Notes: a model not told the origin generated them from the letters alone. A DNA stretch of 14,715 bases from Candidatus Moraniibacteriota bacterium (GCA_029938745.1 JAOZUJ010000021.1:1-14715), one strand, 5' to 3'. Positions 1 through 7,387 are shown, counted from the first letter of the stretch. Made by a program: numbers and translations.

Positions 1-220
1 GCTCAAAGCAGGGATACCCCAGCCTCGGGTGGCACGATGACCCTGAGCGCAATGAAATTTGTGCGGAAATGTGACCTGGTTGTCATTAATCTTCATCTGC
101 TTCGGGATCTCCGTGCTAAGCTTATATGTCACACAGTGGTTAGTCCGATAGCGGACGCAAGGACGGCAACCTGGCATTATTCTCAGGTGCCATCGTAACC
201 GGCAAATAGTGCCGGTTGAT
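1..220. ncRNA. Putative structured RNA of unknown class
   Basis: No open frame covers this stretch, and its GC is about 52% against roughly 35-40% in nearby genes. Complementary segments nest. ACGATG (34-39) pairs with CATCGT (191-196), and CCTGAG (42-47) with CTCAGG (182-187), giving a long-range closing stem. Inside it CGCA (48-51) pairs with TGCG (62-65), TGTGAC (70-75) with GTCACA (128-133), GCTT+CGG (99-105) with CCG+AAGC (111-113, 118-121), and GTCCG (143-147) with CGGAC (152-156) inside GGTT/AACC (138-141/168-171). A 7-bp hairpin AACCGGC/GCCGGTT (197-217) follows. I found no signatures of tmRNA, RNase P RNA, SRP RNA, 5S rRNA or 6S RNA. The left edge may be cut by the window and the strand is undecided. 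The pairing was done by eye, with no covariation support. Confidence 0.5.
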
Positions 221-1144
221 TTAGTACTGGAGTTTTTTGTGGACGAAAGAATTATCTTGTGGTACAGGTGTAACTTCACCTTGTACACTTTTTGGACCAA
301 ATTCTAATAATAACTTTGCACCAACTTTCGCCATACGCTCTAAAAGTTCATCGGCTTTTTCATGTTCTAAAATTGGAACTTTTTCTTGAGCAATGATGTC
401 CCCAGTATCTACGCCCTCATCCATATGCATAATAGTGACCCCGGTTTCTGTCTTGCCTTGGAGAATCGCATTTTGTACTGGAGAAGCTCCACGTAATTCT
501 GGCAAGAGGGAAGCATGAATGTTGATTGGACCAAATCGAGGAATATCCAAACATTTTTTTGTTAAAATTTGCCCATAAGATGCAACAATAATAACGCCAG
601 GCTTTGCATTGGAAATTACTTTTAAGGTTTCTCTATCGCATGTACACGGTTGAAATAATGAAATATCATGTTCTTTTGCAAAATCACGTACAGGGTTTGG
701 TGCGAGTGTACGATGAATACCTGTTTTTTTACGTCCAACCTTTTTATCTGGTTGCGTAATAACCTGAACAAGTTTGCCAGGTGCATGTTTATGAACTTCT
801 TCAAGAATTGCATTTGCAAACACACCAGTACCCATAAATATAATGCGCATCTTAGTTAGATCAACTTTCTCGCCATTTGTTTTTTTAGATGATGAATCAG
901 GCGTTTTTTTGGATTGGTCATTTTTTTTCTTTGTAGCAGCACTGTCACTTGTCTTCTTATTCTCTTTTGAAAGAGTTTTTTTATCATCGATAGTCTCTTG
1001 AGGAGTATCAGACGATGCTTTTTTTGTTTCCTTACTTTTATCAACAACTTCTTTGTGTACATCAATTGTTGTTTCTTTTGTTTGATCGTCGACATCAACA
1101 TGTTTTGTTGATGATACTTTTTTGATGTCTATTATTTTATTCAT
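221..1144 (-). CDS. fmt: Methionyl-tRNA formyltransferase, N-terminally extended, lacking the C-terminal domain
   Basis: Transfers a formyl group from 10-formyl-tetrahydrofolate to initiator Met-tRNA in the cytoplasm. The 307-aa product has two parts. Residues 1-98 are low-complexity and probably disordered (24 Lys, 19 Asp/Glu, many Ser/Thr). The catalytic domain starts at Met99 (MRIIFMGTGVFA). The family's catalytic triad is present as N208, H210 (NIHASLLPELRGA) and D246 (MDEGVDTGD), with E. coli-like spacing. The protein ends nine residues after PQDN, about where the linker to the C-terminal tRNA-binding domain should begin. No frame in 1-220 restores that domain. The long start is favoured because its ATG overlaps the def stop (ATGA, 4 nt), which suggests translational coupling. 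Total length is near the usual ~310 aa only because the extension offsets the loss. Identity of the catalytic domain is firm; activity is not shown. Confidence 0.9.
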   Translation of the reverse strand: MNKIIDIKKVSSTKHVDVDDQTKETTIDVHKEVVDKSKETKKASSDTPQETIDDKKTLSKENKKTSDSAATKKKNDQSKKTPDSSSKKTNGEKVDLTKMRIIFMGTGVFANAILEEVHKHAPGKLVQVITQPDKKVGRKKTGIHRTLAPNPVRDFAKEHDISLFQPCTCDRETLKVISNAKPGVIIVASYGQILTKKCLDIPRFGPINIHASLLPELRGASPVQNAILQGKTETGVTIMHMDEGVDTGDIIAQEKVPILEHEKADELLERMAKVGAKLLLEFGPKSVQGEVTPVPQDNSFVHKKLQY

Positions 1145-1650
1145 ACTTTTTCGTTTATATTTAATGTTTGACGTAAAGGTTGTTGTTGTTCAAAACGGTC
1201 TGTCATCAAAATCCCGTCCAAATGATCAATTTCATGCTGACACACAACCGCAAGAAATTCTTGTGCTTTAAGCGTACAGCTCTTATTATTTCTATCTATA
1301 TATTGTACAGTAATTTCCTTATGACGTATAATCGGCAATTCTTTGTCAGGCACACTAAGACATCCTTCAGTAAATAAAACCAGGTTTTCAGAGCGATGTG
1401 TGATCTCTGGATTGATGAGCACAAATTTCTCTCCATCTGTATCAATAATTGCAATTCGTTGTGACACGTTTACTTGTGGCGCTGCGAGTCCAACGCCTTT
1501 TTCTTCAGACATGGTAGCAAACATCTTATCAATCAATGCCTGAGTATCCACATCAACAACATTGGTAACATTTTGTGCTTTTTGTGTAAGTATTGCATCT
1601 CCAATGTGTGCAATATTCATATTGGCGCTCTTCTTTTTATGTTTCAACAT
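1141..1650 (-). CDS. def: Peptide deformylase
   Basis: Metalloprotease that removes the formyl group from the N-terminal Met of new proteins at the ribosome. All three family motifs are intact in 169 aa: GVGLAAPQ (residues 52-59), EGCLS (95-99, metal ligand Cys97) and QHEIDH (138-143, two His ligands and the catalytic Glu). It is first in a two-gene operon with fmt, whose start codon overlaps the def stop. Two starts are possible. The ATG at 1650 lies six bases after a good -10 box, so the transcript would be leaderless. The ATG at 1620 (MNIAHIGDAIL) better matches the usual N-terminus and follows a weak purine run. I chose 1650 on the promoter evidence. Confidence 0.95.
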   Translation of the reverse strand: MLKHKKKSANMNIAHIGDAILTQKAQNVTNVVDVDTQALIDKMFATMSEEKGVGLAAPQVNVSQRIAIIDTDGEKFVLINPEITHRSENLVLFTEGCLSVPDKELPIIRHKEITVQYIDRNNKSCTLKAQEFLAVVCQHEIDHLDGILMTDRFEQQQPLRQTLNINEKV

Positions 1651-1656
1651 ATTTTC

Positions 1657-1685
1657 ATTATGCTCTATTTATATCATTTCGTCAA
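1657..1685 (-). promoter_or_regulatory. Sigma-70-type promoter of def-fmt, leaderless
   Basis: On the minus strand TTGACG (1685-1680) and CATAAT (1662-1657) are separated by exactly 17 bases. The -10 box ends six bases before the def ATG at 1650, so transcription should begin at or next to the start codon. Confidence 0.65.
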
Positions 1686-1755
1686 AGAGATTTGGTAGTT
1701 GCAAAAAAGATGTTTTTATAGTAGTATACTGAGTATTATTAATAATAATTATACT

Positions 1756-2421
1756 ATGGAACAGACGTTATCAAAGTTTTACGCAAAAGTGTATGGATGG
1801 ACATTTCTCGGATTAGTCGCGTCAGGCGTAGCTGCAATGTGGGTAAATACTTCACCAAGTGTACAACGCGCGCTTTATACAAATGGATGGCTCATGTTTG
1901 GACTTATTATTTTTGAATTATTTCTCGTATTTTGGCTTGTGTCAAATTTAAAAACAATGACTACAGGTGCAGCAAATGGATTTTATTTTTTCTATGCAAT
2001 TCTCAACGGCATAACATTGTCATCAATTTTTGTAATATATGACATTGGTACGATTTCTATCGCATTTTTTACAGCTGCGGCAATGTTCATCGTTATGAGT
2101 GCAATTGGCATGTTCTCAAAAACAGACTTATCAAAAATGAGTGGAATTCTCATGATGGGACTTATTGGTATTATGATCGCACTTCTTATTAATATCTTTT
2201 TACAGAGTAGTCAATTTGATTTTATTATCTCTATTTTTACAGTAATTATATTCACTTTACTCACAGCACATGATACACAAAAACTTAAAGACTACTACGC
2301 ATCAGCAGGTGGTAATAAAGAGAGTTTGAGCAAAATGGCAACAATGGGTGCACTCGCATTGTATCTTGATTTTATCAATATGTTCTTAGCTCTATTGCGT
2401 ATCTTTGGACGCAATCAGTAG
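1756..2421 (+). CDS. BI-1 / YccA-YetJ family membrane protein
   Basis: A 221-aa integral membrane protein with about seven hydrophobic segments, matching the Bax inhibitor-1 / TMBIM family. Bacterial members such as YetJ are described as pH-sensitive calcium leak channels. The C-terminal half has family hallmarks: an AHDTQKLKDYY segment with the conserved Asp after a membrane helix, then a final helix GALALYLDFINMFLALLRIFG. I start at the ATG at 1756 (MEQTLSKFYAKVYGW), because family members begin just before this helix and the in-frame upstream codons (from 1699) run through promoter-like sequence. No Shine-Dalgarno sequence is visible. A TATACT at 1725-1730 may be its -10 box, but the -35 is unclear. 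It converges on priA and shares a palindromic terminator. Family assignment is confident; function here is unknown. Confidence 0.9.
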   Translation: MEQTLSKFYAKVYGWTFLGLVASGVAAMWVNTSPSVQRALYTNGWLMFGLIIFELFLVFWLVSNLKTMTTGAANGFYFFYAILNGITLSSIFVIYDIGTISIAFFTAAAMFIVMSAIGMFSKTDLSKMSGILMMGLIGIMIALLINIFLQSSQFDFIISIFTVIIFTLLTAHDTQKLKDYYASAGGNKESLSKMATMGALALYLDFINMFLALLRIFGRNQ

Positions 2422-2443
2422 ATAGTTGTATCAAAAAATAGTT

Positions 2444-2478
2444 GTAGGGACAGGTTTAAAACCTGTCCCTACTTTTTT
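2444..2478. terminator. Palindromic repeat acting as bidirectional terminator
   Basis: A perfect 14-bp inverted repeat (GTAGGGACAGGTTT, one central A, then its complement; 2444-2472) is followed by six T (2473-2478). An A-run lies just upstream (2433-2438). It sits between the BI-1 stop and the convergent priA stop, and the priA stop codon begins in the T-run, so it can end both transcripts. From memory, this palindrome resembles a repeat found in many unrelated bacterial genomes, where it yields spurious ORFs containing VGTGLKPVPT. Confidence 0.8.
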
Positions 2479-4450
2479 ATGCAGTAGTAACAGGTTCAAT
2501 ATCAACTGTCCATTTTGTATTTTGTGCAATCAAGAATCCATGAAGCTTTTCTGGCAAATCCCGTTTTTTGTTTTTGATAATAATTTGTTTTCGATATTTT
2601 GTACGTACTTTATTGACAAGAGGGTAGTGTGGTTCAGAAATAATAATTGTATCAATACCATCACATATTTTTGTCAGTTCTTCATATTTTTGCTCTACCA
2701 TATTATCTACTTCTTTTTTACTTTTATCTTGATAAAGTAATTTTATCAAATGTGTATATGGCGGATATGATAAAATTTTTCGCAAAGCAAATTCTTCTTG
2801 ATAAAACTCTGTAAAATTATATGCACACGCATACTGCACAGTTGGATCTTCTGGTTGAAATGTTTGCACGATCATTTTACCTGTGCCAGCTCGTAGGGCC
2901 ATCTGTACAATAAAGGCAAATGTTTTTTCATTGACTGTATATTCTGGCAAACTGAGCAAATGATCTGCATCAATGACAGCAGTAACACCAATATTATTGC
3001 TATTCCAACCTTTTGTGATCATCTGTGTACCAATCACAATGTTAATTTTCCCATCACTAAAATCTCTGTATAATTTATTGTGTGCACCAGATTTTTTCAT
3101 TGTTGATGTATCTGCAATAACAATTTTTGCTTTTGGAAATATCTTTTGTAGCTCTCTTGCAATACGTCCCGTGCCTATCCCGATGTGTTCAATAGGTGCT
3201 TTGCAAGATGCACATTTCCTCCTTGTTTTTGTCGAGTAATTACAATGCATACAATTATATTGACCTCTTTTAATACTCACAAGTGCACGTGTACATGTTG
3301 GACATTTTGCGACACGACGACATTTTGAACACACAGAAAAAGCACTCATACCTTGTCGATTTACAAAGAGCAGTGCTTGTTTTTTATCTTTAAGTGCATA
3401 TTTGATCTGTGAGACGAGTAGTCGTGAAAGAGGTGATCTATTTTTGTCCCATCGCTCTTTTTTCATATCAATAATTTCAATTTTTGCTCTTTTTTTATCA
3501 ATAAGCGACATAAATTCTATATCTGTTTTGTGGTTCTTGTGATAATAATCAACAGCGCGTGGCGTGGCTGATGTAAGGATGTGTTTGCATGCAAAAAGTT
3601 GCGCAAGCTCCTGTGATGTACGTCTCGCATCAAAAAGAGGATTGTGATCCCATTGCTTATGACTCATGTCGTGTGCTTCATCTACAACAACGAGTTTTAG
3701 ATCTTTAAATGGTGCAAAAAGTGCAATGCGTGTACCAATAATGATCTTGATCTTGCCACTTTTTATGTCACGCCATTTTTTATAAAATTCACCTTTGCCA
3801 AGTTTACTGTGCATCACAGCAATTTCATCAGCGGGGAAGAAGTGATGAAGAAAGGCAGTAAAATACGGTGTCTGCATGAGTTCTGGTAGCAAATAAAGCA
3901 CTTGACTATCATCATTTTTTAAAACTTTTTGCATCAGTGAGAACAAAATTGTAAACTTATCAGAGGATTTTGTAATATGTAGAAAATATTTTTTAGAGGG
4001 CCCTATAGAGGCCTCTATAGGGCCCTCTAAAATGTCTGCGATAAACTCGTCTTGATTGTCGGATGTTACAATTTTCTTTTGTTTGATCTTTTTGTGTACA
4101 ATACTTCCACGCATGTGTACACGTTTTGGCACAAAATGCTTAAGTACAACACCCATTGGAGAGAGGTAATATTGTGAAATGAATTCAGCAAGCTTTAATT
4201 GTGCTACAGTAAGAAAATCTTTTTCTAATACTCGTGTAATAGGTCGTAATTGAAAATTACTCTCACGTGGAAAGTCCAGCGTAACTGCAGTAACAACTCC
4301 TTCAACCTTGCGTCGTCCAATCGGAATTTCTACCAATGTACCAATTGATAATTTTACTGTGTACGTATAAAAAAACGACTGATCACGCGTAAGGGCAATC
4401 CGTGTAAGCGGTGCAACAGATACAAGAAATTTTTGAGTATTATTTTGCAT
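2477..4450 (-). CDS. priA: Primosomal protein N' (PriA), probably ATPase-impaired
   Basis: PriA loads the replication machinery at stalled forks and is normally a 3'-5' superfamily 2 helicase. This 657-aa protein keeps the N-terminal DNA-binding region, a DEAH box (VVVDEAHD, residues ~255-261), TSATP (~293-297), the eight-Cys zinc module as four CxxC pairs (374-416) and motif V (GTQMITKG, 474-481). Two motifs are degraded. The Walker A position, usually GVTGSGKT, reads ITKSSDKF (159-166), keeping Lys but losing the glycines and Thr. Motif VI, usually QVAGRAGR, reads QMALRAGT. Residues 140-154 are encoded by a 42-bp palindrome. The start is the ATG at 4450, supported by an extended -10 box six bases upstream; in-frame sequence further upstream lacks PriA similarity. 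A structural replication-restart role without unwinding is my inference. Confidence 0.9.
   Translation of the reverse strand: MQNNTQKFLVSVAPLTRIALTRDQSFFYTYTVKLSIGTLVEIPIGRRKVEGVVTAVTLDFPRESNFQLRPITRVLEKDFLTVAQLKLAEFISQYYLSPMGVVLKHFVPKRVHMRGSIVHKKIKQKKIVTSDNQDEFIADILEGPIEASIGPSKKYFLHITKSSDKFTILFSLMQKVLKNDDSQVLYLLPELMQTPYFTAFLHHFFPADEIAVMHSKLGKGEFYKKWRDIKSGKIKIIIGTRIALFAPFKDLKLVVVDEAHDMSHKQWDHNPLFDARRTSQELAQLFACKHILTSATPRAVDYYHKNHKTDIEFMSLIDKKRAKIEIIDMKKERWDKNRSPLSRLLVSQIKYALKDKKQALLFVNRQGMSAFSVCSKCRRVAKCPTCTRALVSIKRGQYNCMHCNYSTKTRRKCASCKAPIEHIGIGTGRIARELQKIFPKAKIVIADTSTMKKSGAHNKLYRDFSDGKINIVIGTQMITKGWNSNNIGVTAVIDADHLLSLPEYTVNEKTFAFIVQMALRAGTGKMIVQTFQPEDPTVQYACAYNFTEFYQEEFALRKILSYPPYTHLIKLLYQDKSKKEVDNMVEQKYEELTKICDGIDTIIISEPHYPLVNKVRTKYRKQIIIKNKKRDLPEKLHGFLIAQNTKWTVDIEPVTTA
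3991..4032. repeat. Perfect 42-bp palindrome inside priA
   Basis: The left 21 bases (TTTTAGAGGGCCCTATAGAGG) continue directly into their exact reverse complement with no spacer. The core is GC-rich (AGAGGGCCC, GAGGCCTC) inside an AT-rich gene. It spans 14 codons and encodes LEGPIEASIGPSK, between the PriA DNA-binding part and the Walker A position. Only one of the three minus-strand frames is free of stop codons, and that is the frame used. Confidence 0.85.
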
Positions 4451-4456
4451 AACTAA

Positions 4457-4465
4457 ATTGTAACA
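4457..4465 (-). promoter_or_regulatory. Extended -10 promoter of priA, leaderless
   Basis: The minus strand reads TGTTACAAT, a TGn-extended -10 element (TACAAT). It ends six bases before the priA ATG at 4450, so the mRNA would have little or no 5' leader. No clear -35 box was found, as is common for extended -10 promoters. Confidence 0.5.
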
Positions 4466-4528
4466 TATTTTCGAGGAAAGCCCTTGAAAAGCATTCTTTT
4501 TACTGGTATTGTTAGTGATAGTAAAATA

Positions 4529-4534
4529 TATAAT
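4529..4534 (+). promoter_or_regulatory. -10 box of the LigT-like gene, leaderless
   Basis: A consensus TATAAT ends seven bases before the ATG at 4542, which would place the transcription start at the start codon. No good -35 lies at the usual distance. It is divergent from the priA promoter about 65 bases away. Confidence 0.5.
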
Positions 4535-4541
4535 ACATTTT

Positions 4542-5102
4542 ATGCAAAGAAAGATATTTATAGGAATTGATCTGGATGAACATGTTAAAAAGATGCTTGT
4601 TAAATCTGTCAGTAAATGGCACAATTTGCCAATTAAATGGCACAAGGAGGATAGTTTACATATTTCACTTATTCCTATTGGATGGGTAAATGAAGATGAT
4701 GTTTTTGATGTGTCTGATGCAATCGAGGAAGTATGTACACAAATGAAAAATTTTCCCATTGCATTTGATAAAATTATCACAATTGCAAAGAAAAAAGATA
4801 ATGATACTATCGAAAATGCGCAATTAATTCGCTTGGAAGGTGATGACAGTGATGAATTAAAAGAACTTTACATGGCATTGGAGCAAAAACTTGGTATGCC
4901 AGTAACACAAAAAAAGCATTTTAAGCCATTTGTGACGCTTGGACGTATGCGCGCAAAAAAGTGGAAAGAATTATCAGAATATCCAGATATAAATATTGAT
5001 TTTCCACTTGTTCTTGATATTTATCAAATAACACTTTTTGAAAGTGTACAGGTTGATGATGTATGGACAATTGTTCCAGTGGAAGTTTTTGATTTGCAAT
5101 AA
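4542..5102 (+). CDS. LigT/ThpR-like 2H phosphoesterase homologue missing one catalytic His
   Basis: A 186-aa protein of the 2H superfamily, related to RNA 2',3'-cyclic phosphodiesterase (ThpR/LigT). It opens with the typical RKIFIGIDLDEHVKKML. The first HxT/S motif is present as H40-I-S-L. At the second, where the family has PHVTL or PHITL, this protein reads P-F130-V-T-L-G-R, so the second catalytic His is Phe (codon TTT). Since both His residues act in catalysis in this superfamily, the protein may be inactive, or may bind RNA or nucleotides without cleaving them; that is inference. The start at 4542 follows a TATAAT by seven bases. Its stop is one base from the start of the next gene, so the two form an operon. 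Confidence 0.8.
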   Translation: MQRKIFIGIDLDEHVKKMLVKSVSKWHNLPIKWHKEDSLHISLIPIGWVNEDDVFDVSDAIEEVCTQMKNFPIAFDKIITIAKKKDNDTIENAQLIRLEGDDSDELKELYMALEQKLGMPVTQKKHFKPFVTLGRMRAKKWKELSEYPDINIDFPLVLDIYQITLFESVQVDDVWTIVPVEVFDLQ

Positions 5103-5103
5103 A

Positions 5104-5835
5104 ATGCAACAGATATATAAATGTAATATTTTTGGCACACGCATTGATAATTTATCCAAAAAAGAAATTTTAGATAAAGTAAATTCTTTTTTGTGTCAAA
5201 AAAATACATTTAATCGTATTTCAACGCTTAATCCAGAGATATTACTTCAAGCAAAAGATAATAAAGATTTGCAAAATGCAATCAATAATTCAGATCTTAA
5301 CATCGTGGATGGTATAGGTATTAAATTTGCTTTTTTGCGATACGGAAATACACTCAAAGCACGTTATTCCGGCATTGATTTGACGTGGGACATTTTACAC
5401 ATTGCAAATGAGAAAAATTTAAGTATTTATCTTGTCGCAAATAAAGAGGGGCTCAGCACATGGCAAGAAACGCGAGATGCAATTTTGAAAGTATATCCAA
5501 ATTTACACATAGACGGCACAAACATAGACATTTCTAACTATAATCTACCACTTACTGGCTGCCAATTGCTAATTACTAATCTCGGTGCTCCACATCAAGA
5601 GCTATTTTTGCAAAGTATTAAGGATGCTCAAAATTCGACATTACGACTTGGCATAGGAGTTGGTGGTGCATTTGATTATATTTCACACAAAGTGGCACGA
5701 GCACCACAATGGATGCGTACGTACGGACTTGAATGGTTATTTCGATTAATAAAACAACCACATCGCATAAAACGAATTTTTAATGCTATAATCATTTTTC
5801 CGCTATACATTATTTTTACAAAAAACACACAATAA
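5104..5835 (+). CDS. WecG/TagA/CpsF family glycosyltransferase (GT26)
   Basis: A 243-aa enzyme of family GT26, whose members add a sugar such as N-acetylmannosamine(uronate) to a lipid-linked intermediate in teichoic acid, common antigen or capsule synthesis at the inner membrane face. Family motifs appear in order: TLNPEIL (41-47), VDGIG (68-72), ARYSGIDL (86-93), LGAPHQE (160-166), GVGGAFDY (185-192) and the C-terminal RAPQWMRTYGLEWLFRLIKQP. The hydrophobic, basic C-terminus (RIKRIFNAIIIFPLYIIF) fits membrane attachment. I start at the ATG at 5104, one base after the preceding stop (TAAAATG); in-frame sequence upstream overlaps the previous gene and lacks similarity. No Shine-Dalgarno sequence is seen, which fits coupled translation. 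Acceptor and sugar cannot be told from sequence. Confidence 0.9.
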   Translation: MQQIYKCNIFGTRIDNLSKKEILDKVNSFLCQKNTFNRISTLNPEILLQAKDNKDLQNAINNSDLNIVDGIGIKFAFLRYGNTLKARYSGIDLTWDILHIANEKNLSIYLVANKEGLSTWQETRDAILKVYPNLHIDGTNIDISNYNLPLTGCQLLITNLGAPHQELFLQSIKDAQNSTLRLGIGVGGAFDYISHKVARAPQWMRTYGLEWLFRLIKQPHRIKRIFNAIIIFPLYIIFTKNTQ

Positions 5836-5853
5836 CACTGGACTAATGACTTT

Positions 5854-5882
5854 TTGATTGCTATATTTAATTTATATATATT
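5854..5882 (+). promoter_or_regulatory. Sigma-70-type promoter of gltX
   Basis: TTGATT (5854-5859) and TATATT (5877-5882) are 17 bases apart. The expected start is near 5889, giving a leader of only about eight bases before the gltX ATG at 5897. Confidence 0.55.
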
Positions 5883-5896
5883 TTTAAAATTTTCTT

Positions 5897-7387
5897 ATGA
5901 CTGATACAAAAAAAGTACGTGTACGCTTTGCACCATCACCAACAGGTGAATTACATATCGGGGGTTTGCGGACAGCTCTAACATGTTTTTTGTTTGCCCA
6001 GAAAAATAAAGGGACGTTTATTTTGCGCTCAGAAGATACTGACAGAAAAAGGTTCGTGAAAGGTGCTGCAGAACGTCAACTACGTGATTTATATTGGGCA
6101 GGACTAACCATAGACGAAGGGTGTGTGTTGGAAAATGATTTAATTGTAGAAAAAGGTGATCTTGGACCGTATACACAATCAAAAAGACTTGCTATCTATA
6201 CAAAATATGTGCAACAACTTTTGGATGAAAAAAAGGCATATCATTGTTTTTGTAGTGCAGACAGATTGGTAGAAATGCGAGAAGTACAACAAGCACAAAA
6301 ATTGCCACCAAAATATGATAGAAAATGTCTAGATTTATCAGAAGAAGAAATTAAAGCAAAAATTGATGCTGGAGAAAAATATGTTGTGCGATTTAAAATC
6401 CCCGAAGGGAAAACACAATTTGATGACCTTGTGTATGGAAAAATTGTAGTTGATAACGAAACACTTGACGATCTGGTAATTATGAAATCAGATGGTTTTC
6501 CAACATATCATCTAGCCGTTGTCGTAGATGATTACTTAATGAAAATTTCACATATTTTTAGAGGGATGGAGTGGCTCGCATCTACACCAAAACATGTCTT
6601 GCTTTATGATGCTCTTGGATGGGGCGAGGATATGCCAGAATTTTGTCACATGGCAAATATACTCAATAAGAACAAGAAAAAACTATCAAAGCGAGAGGGA
6701 AGTGTGTCTGTGGCAGATTTCAGAGCAGAGGGTTATCCAAAAGAAGCAATTATAAACTTTATTGCATTACTCGGATGGAATCCAAAGACTGAACAAGAAA
6801 TTTTTACAATGGATGAACTCATTGATCAATTTGATACAGCAAAGATGAATAAAGCTGGAGGTGTATTTGACCTAGACAGATTGGCATGGATGAGTAAGGA
6901 GCATATCAAAAAAATGAGTGTTGATGAAATATACAATGAAGCAATCTCATTTTTACAAGAAAAAGACTATTTCAAAAATGCAACATCAGAAAGACAGGAT
7001 GAATCATATATAAAAAAGATTATTGCTGTTGAACAAGACAGATTGGAAAAATTTACACAAATTGGAGAAGACAATCAATTCTTTTTTGTGGATGTTATTA
7101 CTGACAAAGATCTTCTCAAGTGGAAAGATAACTCTTTTGATGAGACAAAAATTGTCCTCACAAAAGCAATGGACATTTTATCAAATATAAATGAAGATGC
7201 GTGGACTCGTGAAAATCTTGAGAATATTCTCATGGATGCAGCTGGAGATAAACGAGGAGATTTCCTCTGGCCACTACGTGCCGCTCTCACAGGACAAAAA
7301 CGCTCACCAAGTCCATTTGATTGTGCTTGGATTATTGGAAAGGATGAAACACTATTGCGAATACATAAAGCCATTGAATTAATTTAG
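5897..7387 (+). CDS. gltX: Glutamyl-tRNA synthetase
   Basis: Class I aminoacyl-tRNA synthetase that charges tRNA-Glu (and tRNA-Gln in organisms that use the amidotransferase route). The 496-aa length is normal. The ATP-binding motif appears as PSPTGELHIGG (residues ~13-23) and the KMSKS-type loop as KKLSKREG (~261-268). A CxC...YDRKC pattern (YHCFCSADRL, then YDRKC) matches the zinc-binding insert of many bacterial GluRS, although the fourth ligand is not evident. One oddity is LRSEDTD where LRIEDTD is nearly invariant. The C-terminal anticodon-binding region looks complete, ending in a typical IGKDETLLRI segment. It starts from its own promoter 62 bases after the glycosyltransferase and is followed 27 bases later by the DUF488-like gene. 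Confidence 0.97.
   Translation: MTDTKKVRVRFAPSPTGELHIGGLRTALTCFLFAQKNKGTFILRSEDTDRKRFVKGAAERQLRDLYWAGLTIDEGCVLENDLIVEKGDLGPYTQSKRLAIYTKYVQQLLDEKKAYHCFCSADRLVEMREVQQAQKLPPKYDRKCLDLSEEEIKAKIDAGEKYVVRFKIPEGKTQFDDLVYGKIVVDNETLDDLVIMKSDGFPTYHLAVVVDDYLMKISHIFRGMEWLASTPKHVLLYDALGWGEDMPEFCHMANILNKNKKKLSKREGSVSVADFRAEGYPKEAIINFIALLGWNPKTEQEIFTMDELIDQFDTAKMNKAGGVFDLDRLAWMSKEHIKKMSVDEIYNEAISFLQEKDYFKNATSERQDESYIKKIIAVEQDRLEKFTQIGEDNQFFFVDVITDKDLLKWKDNSFDETKIVLTKAMDILSNINEDAWTRENLENILMDAAGDKRGDFLWPLRAALTGQKRSPSPFDCAWIIGKDETLLRIHKAIELI

Noticed and set aside
1..220. Assignment to tmRNA, RNase P RNA, SRP RNA, 6S RNA or 5S rRNA
   Set aside because: I looked for the conserved cores (for example GAGGAAAGTCC, GGATTCGACGGG, the GGAAGCAGC-type SRP loop) on both strands and did not find them.
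2426..2740. 104-codon open frame containing VGTGLKPVPTF
   Set aside because: It reads through the terminator palindrome and then antisense to priA; the peptide is the typical spurious product of this repeat.
4451..4780. N-terminal extension of PriA by 110 residues
   Set aside because: The open frame continues upstream, but the extra sequence is antisense to the LigT-like gene, lacks PriA similarity and runs across both promoters.
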